From positions 1,550,001 to 1,614,000 of the forward strand of contig CP060260.1 of NCBI GenBank assembly GCA_023898805.1: a DNA stretch of 64,000 bases, in the 5' to 3' direction. This DNA comes from Rhodospirillales bacterium. Lineage in GTDB: Bacteria; Pseudomonadota; Alphaproteobacteria; Micavibrionales; UBA1664. Each line of letters starts with the position of its first letter. The stretch's first letter is position 1. The notes beneath the pieces were generated by a model. The model saw only the letters and a program-made list of their open reading frames with translations. It ran no database searches and was not told the origin of the DNA. Below are positions 1-9,312 of this stretch, piece by piece. A program made the position numbers and the translations under genes.

Positions 1-273
1 GCCGGACGCGGATTGTTGCGCCGTATCGGCGCCGAACCAGCTACGGATCGAATGCAACGCCTGTGCGAAGGCCGATTGCTCGCCTGCTGGTTGCCCATTC
101 ATCGGCACAGGGGTCGCGGTCGATCCGGCAAGGGCGGCGGTGGTCGCCGCCTCGGCAGCCGTGTGTTCGGAAGCCGCGGCGCTGGTCCGCGTCACCGATA
201 CGGCGTCATCTGCGAAGGCGACAGGAACAAGCGCGATCAATGCCGCGCCGACAAGCAGGGAAGATCGGATCAT
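1..273 (-). CDS. N-terminal part of an unknown exported protein (cut by window edge)
   Basis: Reading the minus strand from an ATG at 273 gives 91 codons that stay open to the window edge. The first 21 residues form a classic signal peptide: MIRSS, then a hydrophobic core rich in Leu/Ala/Val, ending in a VAFA-DD cleavage site. The mature part is Ala/Thr-rich and low in complexity, which suggests a flexible linker ahead of a domain outside the window. The gene lies downstream of ubiE on the same strand with about 90 bases between them. No family was recognised. The call rests on the signal peptide and the open frame. Confidence 0.55.
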   Translation of the reverse strand, partial: MIRSSLLVGAALIALVPVAFADDAVSVTRTSAAASEHTAAEAATTAALAGSTATPVPMNGQPAGEQSAFAQALHSIRSWFGADTAQQSASG

Positions 274-366
274 GGGACAGGGCCTTTCTTGGTATTTTCT
301 ATAAGTTCAGGTTTAAGCCGATGCAGCCGATTATGCAACTATTTCCTGCAACGGATTGATCCGTAT

Positions 367-1158
367 TTATTTTCGTGCCTCATGCACCGCGACCAGACCG
401 AAGGACAGCGGCGTCACCCGCGCCCCGCGGAAACCCGCGAGTTTAAGGCGGCGCGCCAGATCGCCCCGGCGCGGGAATTTGCGGATCGATTCGATCAGGT
501 ATTGGTAGGAATCGGAATCGTTCGCGACCATCTTGCCCAGACGCGGAATGACCTTTTCCGAGTACAGCCCGTACATCCGGTTGATCGCCGGGTTGTCGAC
601 ATGGCTGAATTCAAGGCAGAAAAAGCGCCCGCCGGGTTTAAGAACGCGGCACGCCTCTTTCAGGGCGGTGTCGATATGCGTGACGTTGCGCAAGCCGAAA
701 GCGACGGTATAGACGTCGAAGCTGTTGTCGGGAAAGGGCAGCTTTTCGGCGTTTCCTTCCACCCAGTCGAGATTGTGCAGGATGCCGCGATCGAGCGCGC
801 GCGCCTCCCCCACCTTAAGCATCGAGGAATTGATGTCGCACACCGTGATCGGCGCCTCGCCCTCGGTGGCGTCGTGCAGGCGGAAGGCGATATCGCCCGT
901 GCCCCCAGCGACGTCAAGGAACCTCCATTCGCGGCGTGGACGGATCATCCGGATCAGCCGGTCCTTCCACAAACGGTGAACCCCGCCCGACATCAGGTCG
1001 TTCATGATGTCGTATTTGCGGGCGACGGAATGAAAGACGTCCAGAACCAGACCGGTTTTCTCGGTTGGCCTGACGCGTTTGACGCCAAACCATCCGCTTT
1101 CCGGATTTTCCTGCGAAAACTGATAGGGTGCCGTTGACGTGGTGCTATGAATGCTCAT
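367..1158 (-). CDS. ubiE: Ubiquinone/menaquinone biosynthesis C-methyltransferase UbiE
   Basis: SAM-dependent C-methyltransferase of quinone biosynthesis (2-polyprenyl-6-methoxy-1,4-benzoquinol methylation), 263 aa, the usual family length. The SAM-binding motif I LDVAGGTGD is at residues 81-89. The family hallmark around KYDIMNDLMSGGVHRLWK (about 48-65) is present, as are the later FGLRNVT and RVLKPGG motifs. The C-terminal half carries the UbiE/Coq5 signature with YQYLIESIRKFP. It starts at an ATG at 1158 and is divergent from murJ, with about 65 bases between the two starts. A menaquinone role (MenG) is possible for the family, but ubiquinone is expected in an aerobic alphaproteobacterium. 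Confidence 0.95.
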   Translation of the reverse strand: MSIHSTTSTAPYQFSQENPESGWFGVKRVRPTEKTGLVLDVFHSVARKYDIMNDLMSGGVHRLWKDRLIRMIRPRREWRFLDVAGGTGDIAFRLHDATEGEAPITVCDINSSMLKVGEARALDRGILHNLDWVEGNAEKLPFPDNSFDVYTVAFGLRNVTHIDTALKEACRVLKPGGRFFCLEFSHVDNPAINRMYGLYSEKVIPRLGKMVANDSDSYQYLIESIRKFPRRGDLARRLKLAGFRGARVTPLSFGLVAVHEARK

Positions 1159-1223
1159 GATGCTTGGACGTCACTCTGGCACCAAATTCGCAACGAATCG
1201 AGAGGCGTTTTGGAGTTTTTCAC

Positions 1224-2771
1224 ATGCGTTTGATCAAGGCCATGTTCACCGTCGGGGCATTGACTCTGGTCAGCCGCGTGGCGGGCTTCGCGCGCGACCT
1301 GCTGACCGCGCGCATCCTTGGCGCGGGGCCGGTGGCGGACGCGTTTTTCGTTGCGCTCAAACTGCCCAATTTTTTCCGCCGCGTGACGGCCGAGGGCGCG
1401 TTTTCCGTTTCCTTCGTCCCGCTTTACAGCCACGTCACCCAAAAAGAGGGCGAAAAGGCGGCTGCCGATTTCGCCCGCAACGCGATGGGCGTGATGGTCG
1501 CGATTCTGCTGCCCTTCACCCTGATCTGCATCGTCGCGATGCCGCTGATCATGTGGCTGCTTGCCCCCGGCTTCGGCGAAGGCACGACACGCTACGACCT
1601 TGCGGTGATGTTTTCGCGCATTACCTTTCCCTATCTTCTGTTCATGTCGTTGACCGCGCTGGTCGGCGGGGTACTGAATGCCTATGACCGTTTCGCGCCT
1701 TTCGCCGCCGCGCCGATCTTTTTCAATCTGACGCTGATCGCGGCGTTGATGGTTTCGCCGTGGACGTTTCCAAGTGCCGGGCACGCTTTGTCGTGGGGCG
1801 TGCTGATCGCGGGCGTCATTCAACTGGCATGGGTATGGTCGCGCGCACGGCGCATGGGCCTGGTCCTCGTGCCCAAAAAACCGGTGCTGGATGCGCATAT
1901 CCGCCGCCTGTTCAAACTGATGCTGCCCGGCGTGATCGGCGCGGGCGTGGTGCAGATCAATTTATTCGCCGACGTCGTCATCGGCTCTTTCCTGCCCGCC
2001 GGTGCGATCAGCCATCTGTATTACGCGGACCGTTTGAATCAGCTTCCGCTCGGCACCGTCGGTATCGCGGTCGGCACCGCGCTTTTGCCCATGCTTTCGC
2101 GCGCGGTCGCTGCCGAAAACCACGACGAAACCCAGCGCCTGTTCAATCGCGGGCTTGAAATCTGTCTGCTGCTGGCTTTGCCCGCCGCCCTCGCGCTCGG
2201 CGTCGCGGCGCATCCGATTATCTTCTCGCTGTTCCGGCAGGGCGCGTTTACCGCAGGCGATGCCGCCGCCACCGCGCGCGTGTTGATGGGCTATTCGCTC
2301 GGCCTGCCCGCCTATGTGATGGGCAAGGTGCTGGCGACCGCCTGTTACGCCCGGCAGGATACGCGCACGCCCGTGATCGTCGCCGCGATCTCGGTAGGTT
2401 TTAACATCGTGCTGGCGCTGATCCTGATCTTTGCCTTCGATATGGGGGTGGCGGGCATTGCGACCGCCACCGGTCTGGCGGGGTGGGTCCAAATCGTGCT
2501 GATCTGGCGCGTTCTCGACAAACGCCGCCATTTACATTTCGATGCGCGTTTCCGCCATGTCGCGCCGCGCGTGGTCGTGGCCTCTTTACTGATGGCGCTG
2601 GCTGTGTTTGTCTTGGGCCATGTCCTGCACGACGATTTCGATTCGGATGGCCTTGCCCGCGCCCTTGCCCTCGCGGGCCTCGTGGGCGGTGGCGGCATCG
2701 TCTATCTGGCGGTGATCTTTTTAAGCCGCGCGATGACCGTGGCCGATCTCAAATCCTATTTCCGCAAATAA
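1224..2771 (+). CDS. murJ: Lipid II flippase MurJ (MviN)
   Basis: Integral membrane protein of the MVF/MOP superfamily that moves lipid II across the inner membrane for peptidoglycan synthesis. The ATG at 1224 is preferred over upstream in-frame starts because a GGAG lies 8 bases before it and the product then begins MRLIKAMFTVGALTLVSR, the conserved MurJ N-terminus. The 516 aa and the many hydrophobic segments (about 14 expected in the family) match. Conserved features include RDLLTARILGAGPVADAFFVALKLPNFFRR near the N-terminus. It is followed 21 bases later by trpS, a murJ-trpS order common in alphaproteobacteria. Confidence 0.96.
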   Translation: MRLIKAMFTVGALTLVSRVAGFARDLLTARILGAGPVADAFFVALKLPNFFRRVTAEGAFSVSFVPLYSHVTQKEGEKAAADFARNAMGVMVAILLPFTLICIVAMPLIMWLLAPGFGEGTTRYDLAVMFSRITFPYLLFMSLTALVGGVLNAYDRFAPFAAAPIFFNLTLIAALMVSPWTFPSAGHALSWGVLIAGVIQLAWVWSRARRMGLVLVPKKPVLDAHIRRLFKLMLPGVIGAGVVQINLFADVVIGSFLPAGAISHLYYADRLNQLPLGTVGIAVGTALLPMLSRAVAAENHDETQRLFNRGLEICLLLALPAALALGVAAHPIIFSLFRQGAFTAGDAAATARVLMGYSLGLPAYVMGKVLATACYARQDTRTPVIVAAISVGFNIVLALILIFAFDMGVAGIATATGLAGWVQIVLIWRVLDKRRHLHFDARFRHVAPRVVVASLLMALAVFVLGHVLHDDFDSDGLARALALAGLVGGGGIVYLAVIFLSRAMTVADLKSYFRK

Positions 2772-2792
2772 CCGCAACAGACTGTATAGGCA

Positions 2793-3797
2793 ATGAAAGA
2801 CCGTATTTTTTCGGGCATGCAGCCCACCAACAAGCTGCACCTGGGCAATTATCTGGGCGCGCTCAAAAACTGGGTGAAGCTCCAGAACGAAGACATTGAA
2901 TGTATTTACTGCGTGGTCGATCTGCATGCCGTGACCATGCCTTACGACCCCGCCGCGCTGGCCCAGGCCACGCGCGAAATCGCCGCCGCCTACATCGCGG
3001 CCGGGATTGATACAAAAAAATCGATCCTTTTTCCGCAAAGCGCGGTCAGCGCGCACGCCCAGCTCAACTGGCTGCTTTCGACCATGACCCAGGTCGGCAA
3101 GCTCGACCGCATGACCCAGTTTAAGGACAAGGGCGGTGACAACCGGGAAAAGGTCGGGCTGGGCCTTTACGCCTATCCGGTACTGATGGCGGCGGATATT
3201 CTGGCCTATCGCGCGACCCATGTGCCCGTGGGCGACGACCAGTCCCAGCATCTGGAACTGACGCGCGAGATCGCCCGTACCTTCAACCACCGCTATAAGA
3301 CCGAGTTTTTCCCGGAGCCGAAGACCGTGCTGGTCAAGGACGCGACCCGTGTCATGTCGCTGACCGACGGGACAAAGAAAATGTCCAAATCCGACCCCTC
3401 GGACAACAGCCGCATCAACCTGACCGATGACGCCGACGCGATTGCGAAGAAAATCCGCAAGGCCAAAAGCGACGCCCTGCCGTTTCCCGCAAATCCGGGC
3501 GAGGAAAAGGACAGGCCCGAGGTGCAAAACCTGATCACCCTGTATACCGCCCTGTCCGGTGAAACCCGTCAGGCGGTGATGGACCGTTTCGGCGGCGGCG
3601 GCTTCGCGCCGTTCAAGGAATCCTTCGCCGATGTCGCGGTCGCGGCCCTCGCGCCGGTCGCGACGCGGATGAACGGGCTTTTGGCCGACCCGGCGGAAAT
3701 CGACCGGATTTTGAAAAACGGGGCCGAAAGGGCAGACGCCATCGCCGCGCCGATCCTGGACGAGGCTTTCCGTGTCATGGGCTTCTGGCGCGCGTAA
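2793..3797 (+). CDS. trpS: Tryptophan-tRNA ligase
   Basis: Class I aminoacyl-tRNA synthetase charging tRNA-Trp, 334 aa, normal for bacterial TrpS. The HIGH-like signature is seen as PTNKLHLGNYLGA (residues 11-23) and the KMSKS loop as KKMSKSDPSD near residue 195. Other TrpS hallmarks are YPVLMAADILAYRATHVPVG and the tail of the catalytic domain. Short spacing after murJ suggests co-transcription. No second trpS was seen in the window. Confidence 0.97.
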   Translation: MKDRIFSGMQPTNKLHLGNYLGALKNWVKLQNEDIECIYCVVDLHAVTMPYDPAALAQATREIAAAYIAAGIDTKKSILFPQSAVSAHAQLNWLLSTMTQVGKLDRMTQFKDKGGDNREKVGLGLYAYPVLMAADILAYRATHVPVGDDQSQHLELTREIARTFNHRYKTEFFPEPKTVLVKDATRVMSLTDGTKKMSKSDPSDNSRINLTDDADAIAKKIRKAKSDALPFPANPGEEKDRPEVQNLITLYTALSGETRQAVMDRFGGGGFAPFKESFADVAVAALAPVATRMNGLLADPAEIDRILKNGAERADAIAAPILDEAFRVMGFWRA

Positions 3798-3876
3798 GCT
3801 TGCCCGATCGCCCGATACTATTTAGAATCAGGGAAGGAAATTGCGCTTTTTCCCGTTGCGCTATAAACATAACAAT

Positions 3877-4554
3877 ATGAAACACCGGACCCTGATTCTT
3901 CTTTCGGCCTTGACGGCCTTGACCTTCATCCTGCCTGCGCGCGCCGCGCGGGCACAGGCCTATGTCTGGCAGGACCCGGTCTACGGCATCAAGGTAACCT
4001 ATCCCGACGACTGGATGCGTCAGGCGCAACTGGACGACAATATGCGCCTGTTCGTGCTGGCGCCGCAGGGCATGGACCATGCGTCCTGCCGCCTGTATGC
4101 CAGCCATGACGGGCGTTTCATGGACGCGCCCGCCTATGCCCAGTCGGCGGTCAGCGCATCCGTTTTCAATGCCGCCCGCATCCGTCAGGAAATGTATGAT
4201 CGTCCAGACGCAAGCGCGGTGCGCGTTCTGGCCATGAATCCGAACAACGCGCTGGGTTCTGGCGCGGCGGTGCTGGCCGATATCAGCTTCGTCAAGAATT
4301 GGGCCGGCGGCGCCTATCCGATGACCGCGCGCATGATGGCGACGCAGTTCCACGGCACGCCCATCGTCATGACCTGCGAAACGCTGGCCAGCGCGTGGGG
4401 CCGCTGGCAACCGGTGATGCGCAACATCTTCGCGGACGTGCGTTTCCCGCCCGCCTTCACCCCGCAACCTTTCGGCCTTTACCGGCCGTTTACCGAAGAC
4501 GGTATGGTTTACCTGCCGCTCAACCGCAGAAGCGATGCTTACACGGCGGATTGA
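3877..4554 (+). CDS. Unknown exported protein, overlapping pgeF
   Basis: Predicted 225-aa secreted protein. The ATG at 3877 is chosen over a TTG 36 bases upstream because it opens directly into a signal peptide (MKHRT, Leu/Ala-rich core, cleavage near ARAQA). The mature protein begins YVWQDPVYGIKVTYPDDW, which looks like a periplasmic beta-rich fold of the kind seen in small uncharacterised exported proteins. It has two Cys (one in ASCRLY, one in MTCETL) that could form a disulfide. Its last 20 bases overlap the pgeF start, so translational coupling is likely. No named family was recognised. Confidence 0.75.
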   Translation: MKHRTLILLSALTALTFILPARAARAQAYVWQDPVYGIKVTYPDDWMRQAQLDDNMRLFVLAPQGMDHASCRLYASHDGRFMDAPAYAQSAVSASVFNAARIRQEMYDRPDASAVRVLAMNPNNALGSGAAVLADISFVKNWAGGAYPMTARMMATQFHGTPIVMTCETLASAWGRWQPVMRNIFADVRFPPAFTPQPFGLYRPFTEDGMVYLPLNRRSDAYTAD

Positions 4555-5341
4555 CGAACATCCGGATTCTCCGCCCTGCGCCGTATCCGGGCTGTTCAAC
4601 GGGCTTGGCGTCGTGCATGGATTCTTCGGTCGCCGCGGCGGGGTCAGCCGCGATGGTTTTGAAAGCCTGAACGCCGGCTGGACGCAGGGCGACAACCCGG
4701 TCAACATTAGTGACAACCGCGCCCTGATCGCCCGCGCGATGGGGCTGGAACCCGACCGGCTTTATTCTCTCAAACAGGTGCACGGTAACCGCTGCTGGAC
4801 TGTGAACGGCGGACGCTGGGCGCTCGACGACCGGCCGGAGGGCGATGCCATGGTCACCGCCACGCCGGGTGTAGGGCTGGGGGCTCTGAGTGCGGATTGC
4901 GCCCCGGTGCTGTTTGCCGCCCCCGGTGTGATCGGCGCTGCCCATGCGGGCCGGGTGGGTGCGCTCAAGGGCGTGCTGGAATCGACCATTGTGGCGATGC
5001 AGGATCTGGGTGCGGACCGCGCGGACATCAGGGCCGTCATCGGCCCGTGCATCGGCCCCGAAAGCTATGAACTCGGCGCGGGCGAGCAGGATGCCTTTCT
5101 GGCCGAGGACCCGGCCTCGGCGGATTATTTCCACGCATCCGGAAAGCCCGGTCATGTGATGTTCGACCTGCCCGGCTACTGCGCCTTTCGCTTGCGCCGC
5201 GCGCGCATAGGCCACATCGAATGGATCGGACACGATACGCTTGCCGCGGAAGACATGTATTTCTCCCACCGCCGCTCCACCTTGCGCCAAGAGAAGGATC
5301 GCGGCCTGCAACTTTCGGTGATCGCACTGAAACAAGCTTGA
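4535..5341 (+). CDS. pgeF: Purine nucleoside phosphorylase / polyphenol oxidoreductase PgeF (YfiH/LACC1 family)
   Basis: Zinc-dependent cytosolic enzyme of the YfiH/YlmD/LACC1 family. Members act on purine nucleosides, and in some bacteria remove wrong amino acids from peptidoglycan precursors. The family pattern is clear: HGFFGRRGGVS near the N-terminus, LKQVHG (metal His), SADCAPVLF (metal Cys), AAHAG (metal His) and IGPCIGPESYE. The usual HAGWRG motif reads HAGRVG here, so Trp-Arg is replaced by Arg-Val while the His is retained. Length (268 aa) is normal. The start lies inside the end of the preceding exported-protein gene. Confidence 0.9.
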   Translation: MLTRRIDEHPDSPPCAVSGLFNGLGVVHGFFGRRGGVSRDGFESLNAGWTQGDNPVNISDNRALIARAMGLEPDRLYSLKQVHGNRCWTVNGGRWALDDRPEGDAMVTATPGVGLGALSADCAPVLFAAPGVIGAAHAGRVGALKGVLESTIVAMQDLGADRADIRAVIGPCIGPESYELGAGEQDAFLAEDPASADYFHASGKPGHVMFDLPGYCAFRLRRARIGHIEWIGHDTLAAEDMYFSHRRSTLRQEKDRGLQLSVIALKQA

Positions 5342-5373
5342 TTTGACCGCCTGCGCGGTTATGATGCCCCCGC

Positions 5374-6309
5374 ATGAAGCTGATCTGCTGTAATTCCAAC
5401 CGGCCTTTGGGCGAGGATATCTCCAGATATCTCGGTTGCCCGCTTTCGCAGGCAAGCATCCGGCGGTTTTCAGATATGGAAGTGTTCGTCGAATTGCAGG
5501 AAAACATCCGTGGCGAGGATGTGTTTGTCATTCAGTCGACCTCCTATCCTGCCAACGACAATCTGATGGAGTTGTTGGTCACGATCGACGCGTGCCGCCG
5601 CGGTTCGGCCCGCCGCATCACCGCCGTTCTGCCGTATTTCGGCTATGCCCGTCAGGACCGCAAGACCGGCCCGCGCACACCGATTTCGGCGAAACTGGTC
5701 GCCAACCTGATTACCGAGGCCGGGGCCGACCGTGTCCTGACCATGGAGCTTCATGCTGGCCAGATTCAGGGCTTTTTCGACATCCCGCTCGATAATCTGA
5801 TTATCTCGCCGGTTTTCCTGCCCAAGATGGAAAAATGCGCCCCCAGCGCCGACGGGCTGGTTATCGTCTCGCCCGACGTGGGTGGCGTGGTGCGCGCGCG
5901 CGCCTTCGCGAAAAAACTCGGCTGCGACCTTGCGATCATTGACAAGCGCCGCCCGCAGGCCGGTGTTTCCGAAGTGATGAACGTGATCGGAGAGGTCGAG
6001 GGCAAGAACTGCATTCTAGTCGATGACATCGTCGATTCCGCGGGTACGCTGTGCAACGCCGCCGTGGCGTTGAAGGCGCGCGGCGCCAACGATATTTACG
6101 CCTATGTCGTCCACGGCGTTCTTTCCGGTGGTGCGGTCGCCCGCATATCGGCCAGTCCGATCAAAAAACTGGTGATTGCCGATACCATCTCCGCGACGGA
6201 AAGCGTACGCATCGCCGATTGCATCGAACAGGTTTCGGTTGCCAGCCTGATCGGCGAAGCGATCCGCCGCATCGCCGACGAAAAGTCGATCTCCGACCTT
6301 TTTAAATAG
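5374..6309 (+). CDS. prs: Ribose-phosphate pyrophosphokinase
   Basis: Makes PRPP from ribose 5-phosphate and ATP, feeding purine, pyrimidine, His and Trp synthesis. The 311-aa product has the class I Prs signatures: FSDMEVFVELQENIRG, YFGYARQDRK (flexible catalytic loop) and the PRPP-binding loop ILVDDIVDSAGT near residues 215-226. In many alphaproteobacteria prs is followed by rplY-pth-ychF. Here the same genes follow, but an opposite-strand gene of about 2 kb is interposed. Confidence 0.97.
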   Translation: MKLICCNSNRPLGEDISRYLGCPLSQASIRRFSDMEVFVELQENIRGEDVFVIQSTSYPANDNLMELLVTIDACRRGSARRITAVLPYFGYARQDRKTGPRTPISAKLVANLITEAGADRVLTMELHAGQIQGFFDIPLDNLIISPVFLPKMEKCAPSADGLVIVSPDVGGVVRARAFAKKLGCDLAIIDKRRPQAGVSEVMNVIGEVEGKNCILVDDIVDSAGTLCNAAVALKARGANDIYAYVVHGVLSGGAVARISASPIKKLVIADTISATESVRIADCIEQVSVASLIGEAIRRIADEKSISDLFK

Positions 6310-6332
6310 AAAATTTAAATTACCGCGACCGG

Positions 6333-8357
6333 TTATGCCGCCAACAGGACGACTTCTGCCCGTCCTTCGCTTAACGCGCGTCCGATGTCGCGGCGTTTGG
6401 CGGCGCTCGCGCTGCGTCCTGCTGCAAGGCGTTGCGCCGATTGCGTTTCGGTTTGCGCGACCACATCGCCGAAGGTGCCGGTAACCAGCTTGCCGTCACG
6501 CGTGTCGTACATCGCGGCATGTCCCTCGATCGCCTTCAGGCACGCGCCAACATGCGCGGTGGCATTGCGTTTTTTGGCACGCAGCACTGTGCGCATCCCC
6601 TCCAGCATCCCGCCATACAGCGCATTGCGCGCATGCGCAGGAAGGAATCCTGCGGTAGCGCCGGCCAGTTCCGGACGCAGCAGCGCGGACAACGGGTGTT
6701 TATCGCGTGCATCGCCTTGCAGGGTAACCATCCGGCGGCCCAGTGCCGCCCATGGATCGTCGTCGCTCAACAGCGATTTAAGCTCGCGCGCCATGTCCGG
6801 GCGCAAGGCACCGAATTCCAGCGCCGCGCCGTCGGCTTTGCCTGCCGCCAGTCCGGCATAGATCGCAAGCAGGGCCTGAGCGTCATGGGAATTTCCATTT
6901 CCGGCGTTCAGCGTAAAATCCGAAATCATCTGTGCGCACATCATCGTCCTGTGCGCTTCGCAATAATCCGCGATATGCGCGGCCATCATGTGCGCATGCG
7001 CATGTGCGGTGTTTTCTGTGGTTTCAAGTGCGGGCGCGACGGCCAGCGCGTTGAACGTATCGGTCACCAGCGAACGCAGCGGCAGTTTGCTGAACAAAAC
7101 CGCGCGTATCGCGCATGTGTCGAGTTTTTCTTCGTCTTTGCGCGCCGCGACGGCATCCAGATTGATCGTATTTCCGCTGGCGGCATCGCGAAATGTAATG
7201 GCCGGGCCAAGCGCTTCCAGCCCCCGGCGGACGATCGCTGTCTGGGTGGCCTTGTCCGGGGATCCGGCGATGGCTTTCGTAAGCCGCGCCTGCACGCCGT
7301 TAAGGAATGCCGTTTGTGCCGCCGGGGAAAGCGCCTGCGCGGTATTCGCCGCGTCCGTGCTGCCGATCATGCGGGCCAGCGGTTCGTTGCCCTTCGCGAT
7401 CGCCGCCCCCAACGCGCCCCATGGGTTCGGTGCCTGCATCAGGTTCAAAAGCGCGGCTCTGGCCTTTCCTGCTACATCGTGGGAAGAATCGGTTTGCGAC
7501 GGTTTCGCCAGCTTCGCGCCTGCGGCAAGTGCTCTGGTCGTGCCGTCGAATATGCCCAGGACGACCGTGCCATATTCGCGGCGCGGCGGCAGTGCCGCCA
7601 ACAGGCGTTGCGGCAGGGACGATGGCATGGCGCTTTTGCGCATTTCCTGCGCGACATGGCGCGCCAGAAGCCCGGGGTGGATATAGCGCAGTTCGCGGCG
7701 CTCCAGCCGCGAAGTCATACGCAGGTCGCCGATCAGCGGCGCGCAGAACGTGCCGATCCGCGCGACCGGCCAACCCGCGTAAAGCGACATATCGTGATGC
7801 GCCGCCTGTATCAGACGTTCGATCGCCAGCGCGTAACCGCGCTCGAAAGACAGGTTTTTTCCGCGCATGAACAATGTGTAATCGGCGCGGGTGCGTTCGC
7901 GTAAATTTGTACCGTCGCCAGCGCGCAACAGGCCGCGATATCCTGCGAACAACCGTTGTGCCAGTTCGTCATTGCGCGCGTCCGGTTTGGCCTTGGGCAA
8001 AACGACGGACCACAGATCGTTTTGTGTCAGATAGCGGTGCAACGCGGCGCGGTTGATGTCAATCTGCGCATCGATGTCATGTTCGGCCAGCCGATCGTCC
8101 AGCGCGCGCAGCAGGTTGCCATGGCCTGATTCAAGCCAAAGCGCGCCGGGCACGGACATAAGGGTCGCGCTAAAGTCAGGGGATGCAGCCTTGCCGCGCA
8201 GCGCGCGGGCGATGCGCGCCGGAACGGATACCTGCGTCCCGGCCGCCATGACGCCACGTCCGAAAAAGCGCAGCGGCACGCCGATGGTCGAATCCAGAAT
8301 CCGGGCCAGCAGGCGTTCCAACGGTGGTCGCGTGGTAGTGATATAAGCCATAATCAT
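6333..8357 (-). CDS. Large protein of unknown function between prs and rplY
   Basis: A 674-aa open frame on the minus strand with strong GC-rich coding character. It begins at an ATG at 8357, with a second in-frame ATG at 8351 as an alternative; neither has a clear ribosome binding site. The sequence is Ala- and Arg-rich, looks largely alpha-helical and soluble, has no signal peptide or obvious membrane segment, and matches no family I recognise. Repeated phrases such as DDPWAALGRR and APNPWGALGA (both PWxALG) may reflect an internal duplication. It splits the otherwise conserved prs/rplY/pth/ychF neighbourhood. The long open reading frames opposite it are codon-bias shadows. Confidence 0.7.
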   Translation of the reverse strand: MIMAYITTTRPPLERLLARILDSTIGVPLRFFGRGVMAAGTQVSVPARIARALRGKAASPDFSATLMSVPGALWLESGHGNLLRALDDRLAEHDIDAQIDINRAALHRYLTQNDLWSVVLPKAKPDARNDELAQRLFAGYRGLLRAGDGTNLRERTRADYTLFMRGKNLSFERGYALAIERLIQAAHHDMSLYAGWPVARIGTFCAPLIGDLRMTSRLERRELRYIHPGLLARHVAQEMRKSAMPSSLPQRLLAALPPRREYGTVVLGIFDGTTRALAAGAKLAKPSQTDSSHDVAGKARAALLNLMQAPNPWGALGAAIAKGNEPLARMIGSTDAANTAQALSPAAQTAFLNGVQARLTKAIAGSPDKATQTAIVRRGLEALGPAITFRDAASGNTINLDAVAARKDEEKLDTCAIRAVLFSKLPLRSLVTDTFNALAVAPALETTENTAHAHAHMMAAHIADYCEAHRTMMCAQMISDFTLNAGNGNSHDAQALLAIYAGLAAGKADGAALEFGALRPDMARELKSLLSDDDPWAALGRRMVTLQGDARDKHPLSALLRPELAGATAGFLPAHARNALYGGMLEGMRTVLRAKKRNATAHVGACLKAIEGHAAMYDTRDGKLVTGTFGDVVAQTETQSAQRLAAGRSASAAKRRDIGRALSEGRAEVVLLAA

Positions 8358-8613
8358 CCAAAAATTTTACATAAAATAAACAAAGACTTTGGATTTGTCC
8401 AGTAATTTTCGTACCTGTCGCCTGCGCGGCAAATGGCAGTGATGCACGGGTTTGTGGCTAAAATGGGCGCAACCTTGCCGGGGTGCGGCGTTTTTTCGTG
8501 CGCGGTAGCAGGAAATCCTTGAAAACAGGGGCATTTTGCGGGTAAAACCCACCCCATCACACCGGACACCCCTGGAGGTCCGGTCAACCATATTACGCAT
8601 AAAGGAACGTCAA
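8358..8613. promoter_or_regulatory. Divergent, partly AT-rich intergenic region upstream of rplY
   Basis: About 256 bases separate the start of the unknown 674-aa gene from the rplY start. The left 60 bases are strongly AT-rich, unlike the genome. Close to rplY, CCGGAC (8562-8567) and GTCCGG (8578-8583) can pair across a 10-base loop, ending about 30 bases before the rplY ATG. A leader hairpin is possible; no exact promoter hexamers were identified with confidence. Confidence 0.3.
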
Positions 8614-9288
8614 ATGGCGAATTCGCATATCCAAATGACGGCCGACAAACGCGAGGGGTCAGGCAAGGGGACCGCCCGCGCTGTTCGCCGTACGAACCGC
8701 ATTCCCGCCGTCATCTATGGCGGCAACAAGGAACCCGTGCTGATCAGCATGGATGAAAAACCGCTGACCTATGAATATCACAGGGGTCACCTGTTCACCG
8801 TGCTGTGCGACCTGTCCGTCGCCGGCGAAAAGCATCTGGTCATCGCGCGCGACCTGCAACGCGACCCGGTTTCCGACCGTATCATCCACGCCGATTTTCT
8901 GCGCGTGACCGAACGCACGGTCATCAGCGTGGACGTGCCAGTCCACTTCGAAGGCCAGGCCGAAAACGCCGCCATCAAGGCCGGCGCGACCCTGACCGTG
9001 GTCAACCACGAAATCCCGTTGATGTGCCCGGCCAACGCGATCCCGGAATCCATCACCATCGATATCGGCGACGAGCCCGTGGGCCATTCCTTCAAACTGG
9101 CGGACATCAAACTGCCGCAGGGCGCGAAGCCCGGCGTCAACGACGCCGCTTCGTTCACCGTCGCCACCATTTCCGCGCCGCGTGTCGAGGAAGTGATCGC
9201 GGCCGAGGCGCCGACGGCGGGTGAGGTCCCGGCGACCAATGTCGCTCCGGACGAAGCCAAGGACGCCAAGAAGGACGAGAAAAAGTAA
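8614..9288 (+). CDS. rplY: 50S ribosomal protein L25 (Ctc/TL5 type)
   Basis: 5S rRNA-binding protein of the large ribosomal subunit, long form with a C-terminal CTC/TL5 beta-barrel domain (224 aa). The ATG at 8614 is chosen because AAGGAAC precedes it by about 8 bases and the product starts with the conserved KREGSGKGTARAVRRTNRIPAVIYGG. The 5S-binding domain covers about residues 8-95 and the CTC domain about 100-190. It ends in an acidic/lysine-rich tail. Pth follows after 24 bases, in the same likely operon. Confidence 0.95.
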   Translation: MANSHIQMTADKREGSGKGTARAVRRTNRIPAVIYGGNKEPVLISMDEKPLTYEYHRGHLFTVLCDLSVAGEKHLVIARDLQRDPVSDRIIHADFLRVTERTVISVDVPVHFEGQAENAAIKAGATLTVVNHEIPLMCPANAIPESITIDIGDEPVGHSFKLADIKLPQGAKPGVNDAASFTVATISAPRVEEVIAAEAPTAGEVPATNVAPDEAKDAKKDEKK

Positions 9289-9312
9289 TCGCTTCCCGTC
9301 TGGAAGGATTCC

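Noticed and set aside
6432..7904. 490-codon plus-strand frame across the unknown 674-aa gene
   Set aside because: Composition is Arg/Cys/His-rich with no domain, typical of a shadow. The minus-strand frame is longer and looks like real protein, although neither has a known family, so this one remains the weaker choice.
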